Shown piece after piece: positions 1 through 6,741 of a DNA stretch of 17,863 nt. The stretch is taken from contig DAIPGN010000023.1 of the NCBI GenBank assembly GCA_036771835.1, positions 1 through 17,863 of the forward strand, given 5' to 3'. A program made the translations under genes and the position numbers. This DNA is from UBA4877 sp002399285. Its GTDB lineage: Bacteria > Bacillota > Thermoanaerobacteria > Thermoanaerobacterales > UBA4877. Position 1 is the first letter of the stretch, and every line of letters begins with the position of its first letter. Below the pieces are notes generated by a model. It worked only from the letters and a program-made list of their open reading frames with translations, was not told the origin of the DNA and did not search any database.

Positions 1-20
1 AAAGGAATTTCTTTTTATAT

Positions 21-49
21 ATTATATGATATAAAAAAATATTTTTCAA
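21..49 (-). promoter_or_regulatory. Leftward promoter at the window edge
   Basis: Read on the minus strand, this is TTGAAA (44-49), a 17-base spacer and TATAAT (21-26), close to the sigma-A consensus. It would drive a leftward gene outside the window. The surrounding block at 40-58 matches the promoter block of gnd (3747-3765) at 17 of 19 positions. The region is very AT-rich, so chance matches are easier here, but the repeated flanking bases support the call. Confidence 0.5.
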
Positions 50-125
50 TACCTTTTTAAATTAAATCTTTTTTTCGTATGTTTTATAATAATTCTGAAA
101 ATCATTCATTGGAAAGGGTAATGTT

Positions 126-329
126 ATGAATCCTGTTTTAAAGCATATCTTCACATTGAAATAACTATACAAGACCTTTAATCCTACAGAAAAATTGCAG
201 ATTATATTCTTAATTTTCAAGAACCCATTTACTTAACTATAAACCAAATATTGATAAACATCGTTAGCAGATTCAACCATATTTCCGTTTTATAAAGGGG
301 CCGATTTTAAAGGATTCCGTACCCTTTGA
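126..329 (+). pseudogene. Decayed RpiR-family regulator (N-terminal HTH remnant)
   Basis: This is the wreck of a phosphosugar-responsive RpiR/MurR-type regulator. Pieces in shifting frames line up in order with the helix-turn-helix domain of the intact regulator at 3952. From the ATG at 126 it reads MNPVLKHIFTLK, a stop, then NPTEK. After a one-base loss in an A-run it reads IADYILN-QEPIYLTINQ. After a second frame change it reads ADSTIF-F-K---FKGF, ending at TGA 327-329. The intact protein has TEKKIADYILNDP, YSTISQV, then ADSTIFRFCKKINFKGF at the same spacing. A ribosome-binding-like GGAAAGG lies at about 111-117. At least two frameshifts and several stops exclude a product, and no SIS domain follows, so the gene is also truncated. 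It lies just upstream of the aldolase gene, which it may once have controlled. Confidence 0.85.
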
Positions 330-411
330 ACAACTTAATTTTCTAAATCACCTATCAACAATACGATATTTATATAAATTATTTTTAAATAAAAATTATG
401 GGAGGTATAAT

Positions 412-1044
412 ATGAGAAAATACGAGATTTTAAGTGAAATTGAAAAGATAGGAATTATCGCCGTTGTAAGAGCAAGCAACAGTGACGATGCTAAAAAAAT
501 TGCTTTAGCATGTATGGATGGCGGAATAACTTCAATAGAAATTACATTCACTGTTCCAGGTGCTCATAAGGTTATAGAATCATTGACGGAAGAGTTAGGA
601 GATAAACTATTGGTAGGAGCTGGTACAGTTTTAGACAGTGAAACCGCAAGATTGGCCATATTGATAGGAGCAAAATATATAGTCAGTCCGGCCTTCGATG
701 AGGCAACGGCAAGACTCTGTAACAGATATCAGATACCCTATATAGCAGGCTGTATGACCGTTACAGAAATGATAAAGGCAATGGAGTTTGGAACTGATAT
801 AATAAAAATTTTCCCTGGCAATACCGTAAGGCCTTCCTTTATATCTGCGATTAAAGGCCCTTTTCCTCAAGCATTATTAATGCCTACAGGAGGAGTTAAC
901 TTAGATAATGTAAAGGAATGGATTAAAAACGGCTGCATAGCAGTAGGCGTAGGTGGGAGCCTTACTAATGGTTCAAAAGAAGATATAACAAAGACAGCCA
1001 GAGAATTTGTTAAAAGGATAAAAGAAGCAAGAGATTATAATTAA
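412..1044 (+). CDS. eda: KDPG aldolase (2-keto-3-deoxy-6-phosphogluconate aldolase), class I
   Basis: This cytoplasmic class I aldolase splits 2-keto-3-deoxy-6-phosphogluconate into pyruvate and glyceraldehyde 3-phosphate; relatives also act on 4-hydroxy-2-oxoglutarate. The 210 residues form one (beta/alpha)8 barrel of normal family length. Visible landmarks are IIAVVR (Arg20), IEITF with catalytic Glu43, GAGTVL at 69-74, the Schiff-base Lys132 in DIIKIFPG, and the phosphate-binding PTGGVNLDN near 157-165. Thr47 stands where the E. coli enzyme has Arg49, a variation I believe is common in Gram-positive paralogues. GGGAGGT (400-406) sits a good distance before the ATG. The gene stands alone behind a decayed RpiR gene and is followed by a hairpin at 1086. 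No 6-phosphogluconate dehydratase or KDG kinase is in view, so the source of its substrate is unknown. The family is sure; the exact substrate is not. Confidence 0.9.
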   Translation: MRKYEILSEIEKIGIIAVVRASNSDDAKKIALACMDGGITSIEITFTVPGAHKVIESLTEELGDKLLVGAGTVLDSETARLAILIGAKYIVSPAFDEATARLCNRYQIPYIAGCMTVTEMIKAMEFGTDIIKIFPGNTVRPSFISAIKGPFPQALLMPTGGVNLDNVKEWIKNGCIAVGVGGSLTNGSKEDITKTAREFVKRIKEARDYN

Positions 1045-1085
1045 ATGAAATAAATGAACCGTTAATTAGGAGATAACCTGTATGA

Positions 1086-1124
1086 TACCCTCAAGAAATA
1101 TAAAAACCTACTTGGGGGTATTTT
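1086..1124 (+). terminator. Probable terminator after the aldolase gene
   Basis: Arms TACCCTCAAG (1086-1095) and CTTGGGGGTA (1111-1120) pair with one G-U wobble around a 15-base loop and are followed by TTTTA. The U-run is short, so termination is likely but not certain. No gene was recognised between here and 1271. Confidence 0.55.
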
Positions 1125-1273
1125 ATGTCCAGAAAAGGTATGATAGGACTTTCGGGGCAATGGCTATAAAATATATCTATTCCTATCAACAAATACGGCA
1201 CTTTTGGCTAACTTAATTTATTTGATTGAGCACTTCTTCCCTATCACTTATCTATATTTTACTATTTTCTAGT

Positions 1274-1311
1274 AAAAAAAAACAAGGTACCAAAAAATAT
1301 GATACTTTGTT
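1274..1311 (-). terminator. Terminator of the HAD phosphatase gene
   Basis: On the minus strand, AACAAAGTATC (1311-1301) and GGTACCTTGTT (1291-1281) form an imperfect stem with a 9-base loop. A run of nine T follows (complement of 1274-1282). It lies 20 bases past the stop codon of the leftward gene at 1331. Confidence 0.7.
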
Positions 1312-1330
1312 ATCAGTTTGAGGATCGCCG

Positions 1331-1990
1331 CTAACCGCGACACTCTCTTTTTAATATGGGAATCACATCATCCAAACTGTCCACCACATAACTAGCGATT
1401 TTCTTCAATTCGCCGGTGGGTTCTATCATGTCCGGCACCATCACTACCTCCATACCCGCATTTAAGGCCGACCGAACGCCGTTGGGCGAATCTTCAAGTG
1501 CCATACAATACTCCGGTTCTATGGATAACAGCCGCGCAGCCTTAAGGTATACATCGGGCTGCGGCTTTGAGCGTACGACCATTTCGCCTGTCACGATCAC
1601 ATCGAAATAGTCGATGATATCAGCCTCTTTCAGTAAATATTTGGTTTCTCTTTCGCCCGTAGAGGTAGCTACTCCTATTTGATAATCACTATCTTTCAGA
1701 TATTCCAGCAACTCTATCAATCCTTTTTTTATGGGAACACCGTACTCATCAAGGTAATCCTTCCACAATGCATTGCATCTCTTATAAATCTCCTCTAAAG
1801 GATAGCCGGGACCATACCTCTCAATGTAGATGCGCCTGATCTCCGTTCTTGTTTTTCCGAAGGTCTCGCTCATAAGATCACTGTCGTCGCCGTAACCCAT
1901 GTCTCTTTTTATCTCAGAGCGAAATCTGTTCTTTACCCTTTCGCTGTCTATCATCAAACCGTCCATATCAAAAATAACCGCTTTTATCAT
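1331..1990 (-). CDS. HAD-superfamily sugar phosphatase / beta-phosphoglucomutase-like protein
   Basis: A cytoplasmic hydrolase of HAD subfamily IA, expected to remove phosphate from small phosphorylated sugars or to act as a phosphoglucomutase-like enzyme. Over 219 residues (normal length) it shows motif I DMDG with Asp8 as nucleophile and Asp10 as acid/base. A helical cap occupies about 15-90. Motif II is VATST (Thr109/Ser110), motif III is SKPQPD (Lys142), and motif IV is EDSPNG (Glu166-Asp167) before ALNAGM. The start is supported by AAGGTGG about 10 bases upstream. The gene lies downstream of gnd in the same direction, but a 207-base gap with its own likely promoter (2081-2110) argues for separate transcription. 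Substrate specificity cannot be predicted within this family; the neighbourhood suggests a sugar phosphate. Confidence 0.85.
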   Translation of the reverse strand: MIKAVIFDMDGLMIDSERVKNRFRSEIKRDMGYGDDSDLMSETFGKTRTEIRRIYIERYGPGYPLEEIYKRCNALWKDYLDEYGVPIKKGLIELLEYLKDSDYQIGVATSTGERETKYLLKEADIIDYFDVIVTGEMVVRSKPQPDVYLKAARLLSIEPEYCMALEDSPNGVRSALNAGMEVVMVPDMIEPTGELKKIASYVVDSLDDVIPILKRECRG

Positions 1991-2027
1991 GCCGTCTTAA
2001 CCACCTTATCATTTCAAAATACCCAAA

Positions 2028-2060
2028 GCCAGCTAAAAAACCTATGGTTTTGTAGCTGGC
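2028..2060 (-). other. Long stem-loop in the leader of the HAD gene
   Basis: GCCAGCTAAAAAACC (2028-2042) and GGTTTTGTAGCTGGC (2046-2060) form a 15-base stem with one internal mismatch and a three-base loop. In the direction of the HAD gene it lies between the putative promoter and the ribosome binding site, and is followed by TTTGGGTATTTTG rather than a clean U-run. It could be a gnd terminator, an attenuator, or an mRNA-stabilising hairpin. Confidence 0.6.
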
Positions 2061-2080
2061 GAGTTTATTTCGCTTGTTCA

Positions 2081-2110
2081 ATTATAACATGAAAAAAATA
2101 AATATGTCTT
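2081..2110 (-). promoter_or_regulatory. Putative promoter of the HAD phosphatase gene
   Basis: On the minus strand, AAGACA (2110-2105), an 18-base spacer and TATAAT (2086-2081). The -35 matches the consensus at four of six positions. Transcription from here would include the 2028-2060 hairpin in an approximately 85-base leader. Confidence 0.45.
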
Positions 2111-2197
2111 TAAAAGATTTTCTGTAACTCTTCTTTAATGACATGATACCAAATTCATAGTAGAATAGGGCATTTATTCACCAAATAATGTTGTTTT

Positions 2198-3598
2198 TCA
2201 TTCCCAGATGGTATGGAAAACTCCCTCTTTATCGATTCTGTTGTAGGTATGCGCTCCAAAGAAGTCCCTCTGAGCCTGTATAAAGTTTGCCGGCAGGTTT
2301 GCTTCCGTCATGCTGAAGAAATAGTCTAAGGCCGAATTGTGAACGACGGCGGGTATATAATTATCCTTTGCGATACTTGTTACATACTTCACGGAATCCA
2401 GTTTATCCGTCAGGAAATCCAGTACTCTCCCATTATCCAGAAGATTGATATTTTCCCTGTCCTCGTTTACAACGTCTCTCATGTAGTCAAGCATCTTAGA
2501 TCTTATTATGCAGCCGCCCTTCCAAATCTTAAGTACCTCGGATATATCGATGTCAAAGTCATATTCCTTTGATCCTTCCTCCATAAGCCAGAGTCCCTGA
2601 GAGAACAGTATGAGGTTGGTAAAGAGCAGCGATTGCTTCAGATCCTCTATGACTTTTTCTTTATCATATTGAGCTTCGGGATACCGTTTATCTATTTTCT
2701 GAGATATCTTTACCCTGTCTTCTTTAAAATACGATAGGGTCCTTCCCTGCAAAGCTGCGCTTAGAGATACCGCTGGTATTCCCATATCTATCGCGGTCTG
2801 GACGGTCCATTTCCCCGTTCCCTTTTGGCCCGCCTTATCCAATATCAGTTCCACCGTAGGCTTTCCGGTCTCCTTATCCCTATGCCTCATTATCTTATAG
2901 GATATTTCCATGAGATATGAGTTGAGTTCGCCGTCATTCCATCTTTCAAATATATCCCCTATCTCATAGGCAGAGAGTTTCAACACCTTGTTCATTATGT
3001 CATAGGTCTCCGACATGGCCTGCATGATCCCATATTCTATTCCGTTGTGGATCATCTTTACAAAGTGCCCGGCCGAATCGCTGCCCATATAGGCGCAGCA
3101 GGGACCAGATTCGGTCTGTGCCGCTATTTTCAGTAGTATGTCCTTTACTAAATCGTACGCTTCTTTAGAACCTCCGGGCATTATTGACGGCCCCTTAAGG
3201 GCGCCTTCCTCTCCTCCCGAGATACCCATACCAAGGTATAGTATCTTGTTTGCGTTTGCTTCCCTGATCCTTCTCGTGGTGTCTAAATAATAGGTGTTTC
3301 CGCCGTCTATAATAATATCTCCCACATCCAGGAAGGGCATTAATTTTTGGATCATATCATCCACCGGCTGTCCTGCCTTTACCATCAGCAATATCTTTCT
3401 TGGCCTGCACAGTGACTTTACCAAAGACTCTATATCACTGTAAGCAAATATCCTCTTGCCTTTGGCATCGTTTTCTATAAAGTCTTTGGTCTTTTGGTAT
3501 GTCCTGTTATAGACTGAGACGCTATATCCCTTATCTTCGATATTTAAGACAATATTTTTTCCCATTACACCTAAGCCTATCAATCCTATATCGTTCAT
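2198..3598 (-). CDS. gnd: 6-phosphogluconate dehydrogenase, decarboxylating
   Basis: Oxidises 6-phosphogluconate to ribulose 5-phosphate and CO2 with NAD(P)+, the third step of the oxidative pentose phosphate pathway, in the cytoplasm. At 466 residues it is a full-length long-form enzyme. The N-terminal Rossmann fold starts with GLIGLGVMG (glycines 8, 10, 13) and has NRT at 31-33, which fits NADP+ preference. The substrate site shows GISGGEEGA (Ser127-Gly129) and KMIHNGIEYG with Lys181, His184, Asn185 and Glu188. The C-terminal helical domain ends with the conserved tail RDFFGAHTYNRIDKEG. GAGGAAG eight bases before the ATG supports the start. A near-consensus promoter (3728-3756) and a palindrome in the leader (3683-3695) precede it. 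The divergent RpiR-family regulator is a plausible controller. Confidence 0.97.
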   Translation of the reverse strand: MNDIGLIGLGVMGKNIVLNIEDKGYSVSVYNRTYQKTKDFIENDAKGKRIFAYSDIESLVKSLCRPRKILLMVKAGQPVDDMIQKLMPFLDVGDIIIDGGNTYYLDTTRRIREANANKILYLGMGISGGEEGALKGPSIMPGGSKEAYDLVKDILLKIAAQTESGPCCAYMGSDSAGHFVKMIHNGIEYGIMQAMSETYDIMNKVLKLSAYEIGDIFERWNDGELNSYLMEISYKIMRHRDKETGKPTVELILDKAGQKGTGKWTVQTAIDMGIPAVSLSAALQGRTLSYFKEDRVKISQKIDKRYPEAQYDKEKVIEDLKQSLLFTNLILFSQGLWLMEEGSKEYDFDIDISEVLKIWKGGCIIRSKMLDYMRDVVNEDRENINLLDNGRVLDFLTDKLDSVKYVTSIAKDNYIPAVVHNSALDYFFSMTEANLPANFIQAQRDFFGAHTYNRIDKEGVFHTIWE

Positions 3599-3682
3599 TG
3601 TATCTTCCTCTCGCTTTAGAATATGATGCCCTTGGTTAATCGTTCTCTATATGCCTATTATTAAGCAGTTCAAACAAAGTTC

Positions 3683-3695
3683 GAAAATTATTTTC
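3683..3695. promoter_or_regulatory. Palindromic operator candidate in the gnd leader
   Basis: GAAAATTATTTTC is a perfect 13-base palindrome around a central base. It lies about 25-38 bases downstream of the predicted gnd transcription start, where a bound repressor would block elongation. RpiR-family proteins often bind AT-rich palindromes with GAAA/TTTC arms. Assignment to the divergent RpiR gene is inference. Confidence 0.45.
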
Positions 3696-3727
3696 ATCAC
3701 TCTCATAAAAAATAAAATTCTTTTTTA

Positions 3728-3756
3728 ATTATATACTGTGGGAAACTATTTTTCAA
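3728..3756 (-). promoter_or_regulatory. Promoter of gnd
   Basis: On the minus strand, TTGAAA (3756-3751), a 17-base spacer and TATAAT (3733-3728), a near-perfect sigma-A promoter. The start point would be near 3721, giving a leader of about 120 bases. Confidence 0.75.
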
Positions 3757-3777
3757 GTCCTTTTTTTATGATATAAT
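3750..3777 (+). promoter_or_regulatory. Putative promoter of the RpiR-family gene
   Basis: TTTTCA (3750-3755), a 16-base spacer and TATAAT (3772-3777). Its -35 occupies the same bases as the -35 of the gnd promoter on the other strand, so the two promoters would compete for polymerase. The -10 is perfect; the -35 matches at four of six positions. Confidence 0.45.
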
Positions 3778-3951
3778 AAAAATAATTCTTTAATTACGTT
3801 GCACAAATCCCATCAGAAAACGGCTTAAAATTTTGTCTTCCATAAAACGGTAAAATAAGTTAAAATCTATTTAGCTATCAATTTAAAATTCTAAAATATA
3901 CAATTATTAAGTTTCCATGCTTAAAATAAAGCTTAGAAAGGTGATCGATAT

Positions 3952-4806
3952 ATGGAATCCACTCCGCGGGTGATACTTGAAATTAAATCTATGTATATGA
4001 GTTTTAATAAGACGGAAAAGAAGATCGCCGATTATATACTAAACGACCCTCAAAAGGTCATATACTCTACAATAAGTCAGGTGGCGGCCGAATTGGATGT
4101 CGCAGACTCCACCATATTCAGGTTTTGTAAAAAAATCAATTTTAAGGGTTTCTATGACCTTAAGATATCCTTGGCCGCAGATTCGACGGCCGACACCCAC
4201 AATTATTCCGCCGCTCAGATCACCGATTCCGACAGTGAACAGGCCATCATAAATAAGGTTTTTAATTCCAATATATCAGTGCTGAATGATACGATGAACA
4301 TGATCGACCCCATGTGTATTAAAAAGGCCGTGGATTATATATTGGATTCTGATCAAATCGTATTCTACGGCAACGGCGGTTCGGGCATCGTTGCCATGGA
4401 TGCCAATCATAAATTTTTGCGTATAGGTCTAAAGGTCTCGTCATATACGGACTATCATATGCAGCTGATGTCGGTTTCCCAGCTTACCGAAAAGGATGCT
4501 ATAGTGGTGATCTCCCATTCCGGTTCTAACTTGGATATATTGAATCTATTGGATATAGCCAAGGAAAACGGCACAAAGACCATAGGTATAACCTCGTTCT
4601 CCAAATCACCGGTCAGTCAGAAGGTGGACGTTCCCATCAACGTCATTTCCCATGAGACCGAGCAGCAATTTGAGGCCTTTGCCTCCCGGATCGCCCATCT
4701 GGCCGTAATAGACGTTTTGTACAACTGCACGGCGATAAGGAGAAAAGAACTTTCCACTGTAGCCGTCAAAAAGATGAGAGAGGCGATATCCTATACGAGG
4801 ATATAA
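3952..4806 (+). CDS. RpiR/MurR-family phosphosugar-responsive transcriptional regulator
   Basis: A DNA-binding regulator of 284 residues (normal length) that senses a phosphorylated sugar. The N-terminal helix-turn-helix covers about residues 5-78, with TEKKIADYIL, the first helix pair near 40-48 and the recognition segment ADSTIFRFCKKINFKGF at 51-67. The C-terminal SIS sugar-phosphate domain spans about 125-262, with GNGGSG (140-145) and SHSGSNLDIL (188-197). GAAAGGTG (3936-3943) precedes the ATG. The gene is divergent from gnd and about 70 bases upstream of a transporter gene that has its own promoter. Gnd and the nearby aldolase make 6-phosphogluconate or KDPG plausible effectors, as in HexR, but that is inference. 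A decayed paralogue of its HTH domain lies at 126-329. Confidence 0.92.
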   Translation: MESTPRVILEIKSMYMSFNKTEKKIADYILNDPQKVIYSTISQVAAELDVADSTIFRFCKKINFKGFYDLKISLAADSTADTHNYSAAQITDSDSEQAIINKVFNSNISVLNDTMNMIDPMCIKKAVDYILDSDQIVFYGNGGSGIVAMDANHKFLRIGLKVSSYTDYHMQLMSVSQLTEKDAIVVISHSGSNLDILNLLDIAKENGTKTIGITSFSKSPVSQKVDVPINVISHETEQQFEAFASRIAHLAVIDVLYNCTAIRRKELSTVAVKKMREAISYTRI

Positions 4807-4831
4807 AGTGCCGGCAATATCTTAGAACGTG

Positions 4832-4860
4832 TTGTCAAAATTGGTTAATTTATGTATAAT
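4832..4860 (+). promoter_or_regulatory. Promoter of the MFS transporter gene
   Basis: TTGTCA (4832-4837), a 17-base spacer and TATAAT (4855-4860); only one mismatch to the sigma-A consensus. The gene start follows about 40 bases later. Confidence 0.75.
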
Positions 4861-4902
4861 GAATTGTAATTAAGATTGCGCTTGCGCATATGGGAGGTCT
4901 TT

Positions 4903-6090
4903 ATGGAAGACGTATCTGCGACCAGACGCCGTCTAAAGACATGCATGATATTGGGGTCATTTTCTTTCGGGATCATGTCTTTTATACTGCCTATTTACAG
5001 TAAGAGGATAGGCGGCGGCGCAATGGCCATCGGAGGGTTATTTTCGATATTCAGCGTAGTTACCTTGATCCTGCGCCCGTTTATCGGAAAAGGGATAGAC
5101 AGGTACGGGAGGAAGATGTTTTTTGTTACGGCTTTTCTCTTTTACGGCATTTCGATGATTTTGTTTTCATATTCAACCGATATGTTCTCATTATATTTAA
5201 GCAGATTGATTCAGGCCATAGGTTCCTCATTTATGTGGATCCCTGCTTATTCCATAGCTATGGACATCGCCGATGAGAAAAAACGTGGGAGCGCCATCGG
5301 GCAGGTGGACGGTGCAAGCAGCAGGGGTGCCCTGTACGGCGCTGCCATAGGCTTTATTTTATTGAGCGGCTCTCCTCTGATAAGCGGTTGGAGTGTTTTA
5401 TTTAAGTGTTATGCGGTCTTGTCGATCATAGCGGCTTTTATCGCATACAGATACATACCTGAGACGAGGTCGGCAGGCAGCCGTCCGGACACATCCGCAT
5501 CCGGCAGTAATCGGCTGGACGTTAATTTTACGAAATTATTGCTGATCACTTTTATAAGCTCGATATCATCATCGATGTTAAACCCTCTCCTGATAATCTA
5601 CCTTCAGGACAGATTTACCGCGGATATAGGAATGTTGGCGGTCGCATTTATTCCCGGCGCCCTGGTATATTCCTTTTTACCTTCAAAATTGGGCGGAGTA
5701 AGTGATAAATTCGGCAGGATAATGCCCATGACCGCAGGGCTGATAGGTTCAGGCATAGTTTCCCTGTGGTTCACCCATGTAAACAGCATGGTATTCTTGG
5801 TAATTCTCTGGGTTGCGGAATCGATAGGAGTCGTTATGTCCTCTCCTGCGGAAGAGGCGTTGGTCTCCGATATGGTGGGAAAGGATATCCGCGGCTACGC
5901 ATACGGCTGGTATTTATTCGTGACCAGCCTGGGCGCGGCTGTTGGGCCGCTGGCTGGGGGCTGGCTGTATGACGCTTTCGGTCATTCTATACCCTTCTAT
6001 CTGAACGGGATCATATTGTTGTGCGATGCCGTATTGATACTGGTTCTGTTTAAGGATTATAAAAGAGCAGATATCGGAACGGAACCTTAA
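4903..6090 (+). CDS. Major facilitator superfamily (MFS) transporter
   Basis: A 395-residue inner-membrane secondary transporter with about twelve hydrophobic segments in two halves, of the drug- or sugar-efflux type. Motif A is visible in both halves, as GIDRYGRK after the second helix of half one and SDKFGRIMPM in half two, each at a cytoplasmic loop. A hydrophilic central loop (roughly residues 185-205, rich in Ser, Gly and Arg) separates the halves. The reading frame is open from a TTG at 4876, but GGAGG (4893-4897) sits five bases before the ATG at 4903, so I start there. It has its own promoter and ends at a strong bidirectional terminator, so it is probably monocistronic. Its substrate cannot be told from sequence. 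Confidence 0.88.
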   Translation: MEDVSATRRRLKTCMILGSFSFGIMSFILPIYSKRIGGGAMAIGGLFSIFSVVTLILRPFIGKGIDRYGRKMFFVTAFLFYGISMILFSYSTDMFSLYLSRLIQAIGSSFMWIPAYSIAMDIADEKKRGSAIGQVDGASSRGALYGAAIGFILLSGSPLISGWSVLFKCYAVLSIIAAFIAYRYIPETRSAGSRPDTSASGSNRLDVNFTKLLLITFISSISSSMLNPLLIIYLQDRFTADIGMLAVAFIPGALVYSFLPSKLGGVSDKFGRIMPMTAGLIGSGIVSLWFTHVNSMVFLVILWVAESIGVVMSSPAEEALVSDMVGKDIRGYAYGWYLFVTSLGAAVGPLAGGWLYDAFGHSIPFYLNGIILLCDAVLILVLFKDYKRADIGTEP

Positions 6091-6134
6091 GATCTGTCGG
6101 GCGTGCCGATAATAAAGAGCTGCAGGCTATATAA

Positions 6135-6175
6135 AGATCCCTCCGTTTTTTGTTCATACGGAGGGATCTCTTTTA
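6135..6175. terminator. Bidirectional terminator between convergent genes
   Basis: AGATCCCTCCG (6135-6145) and CGGAGGGATCT (6159-6169) pair perfectly around a 13-base T-rich loop. The right side is followed by CTTTTATCTTTT, a good rightward terminator for the MFS gene. On the minus strand it begins just past the stop codon of the membrane protein gene at 6173 and is followed by TTTATATAG, so it likely serves both. Confidence 0.85.
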
Positions 6176-6694
6176 TCTTTTGACCATCTGCCTCACGAAT
6201 GGAGAGATGATATCATTGAGATCCATCAGGTATTCGGTCTTTATGTCGAGGGGTATCCTGACCGGTCTCTCCAACGGGTCTTCGGTATAGAGATAAAGGG
6301 CCTTCTCCTCATAGGAGATCCTGTAGGTATTATATATGTCAAAGTTATAGACCTGTGTGGTCGGCCCGAGGTGTATCAGCTTTTCCTTATAGACCAGGAG
6401 TATGTCTCTTTTGTTGTATAGATACAAGAGTATGACCGCGTATGATACGATAAGGAGCAGGAAGTCGGGCAGGCCGTAATCCTTCATGTACATAAACAGG
6501 GAAAAAAGCACGGTGCCTGCCGTATAGGTCATCAGGATGTTTCTGTCCTCTCTTGTGTTTCTGTACCTGATTTCAAACAGGATCTTTCTTCTGACATAAA
6601 ACGGGGCACAAAGCACCCTGTCCTGTCTGTACAGCTCTACGACAACGATTATCATGACAGCCGTCATGTAAAAAACCAAAATCGGCCTGGCCAT
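6173..6694 (-). CDS. Hypothetical membrane protein
   Basis: Not a family I recognise. The 173-residue protein has a hydrophobic N-terminal helix (about residues 5-22). A basic linker and a hydrophobic hairpin follow (about 55-92, interrupted by MKDYGLPD). The remaining ~80-residue hydrophilic tail alternates beta-like stretches and charged turns. This layout resembles small membrane proteins with a PH-like cytoplasmic domain (YcxB-like), but the likeness is only architectural. GGGGGAGGGG lies just before the ATG. It follows the Cof-type phosphatase gene after 39 bases and also has an extended -10 element overlapping that gene's stop codon. It ends within the bidirectional terminator. The convincing ribosome binding site and terminator support a real gene. 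Confidence 0.75.
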   Translation of the reverse strand: MARPILVFYMTAVMIIVVVELYRQDRVLCAPFYVRRKILFEIRYRNTREDRNILMTYTAGTVLFSLFMYMKDYGLPDFLLLIVSYAVILLYLYNKRDILLVYKEKLIHLGPTTQVYNFDIYNTYRISYEEKALYLYTEDPLERPVRIPLDIKTEYLMDLNDIISPFVRQMVKR

Positions 6695-6732
6695 TTTGAT
6701 CCCCTCCCCCTTTGACTTATCTCTCTGATTTT

Positions 6733-6741
6733 ATTATACCA
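6733..6741 (-). promoter_or_regulatory. Extended -10 element before the membrane protein gene
   Basis: On the minus strand TGG-TATAAT, an extended -10, overlaps the stop codon of the phosphatase gene (6734-6736). The -35 region is poor (GCTAAA), so it may be a weak internal promoter within a two-gene operon. Confidence 0.4.

Larger units (their letters stand above)
3599..3951. other. Divergent control region between gnd and the RpiR-family gene
   Basis: This 353-base AT-rich region has no gene. It holds the leftward gnd promoter, a probable rightward promoter that overlaps it back to back, and a palindrome at 3683-3695. The stretch from about 3785 to 3930 would be an unusually long leader (roughly 165 bases) for the regulator gene. 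I see no clear riboswitch or hairpin in it. Confidence 0.6.

Noticed and set aside
1125..1270. Short rightward frame starting MSRKGMIGL after the aldolase terminator
   Set aside because: It stops after 14 codons, has no good ribosome binding site, and the rest of the stretch shows no protein-like frame or RNA motif that I recognise.
4876..4902. TTG start giving nine extra residues on the MFS protein
   Set aside because: The ideal ribosome binding site lies within this extension and serves the ATG at 4903.
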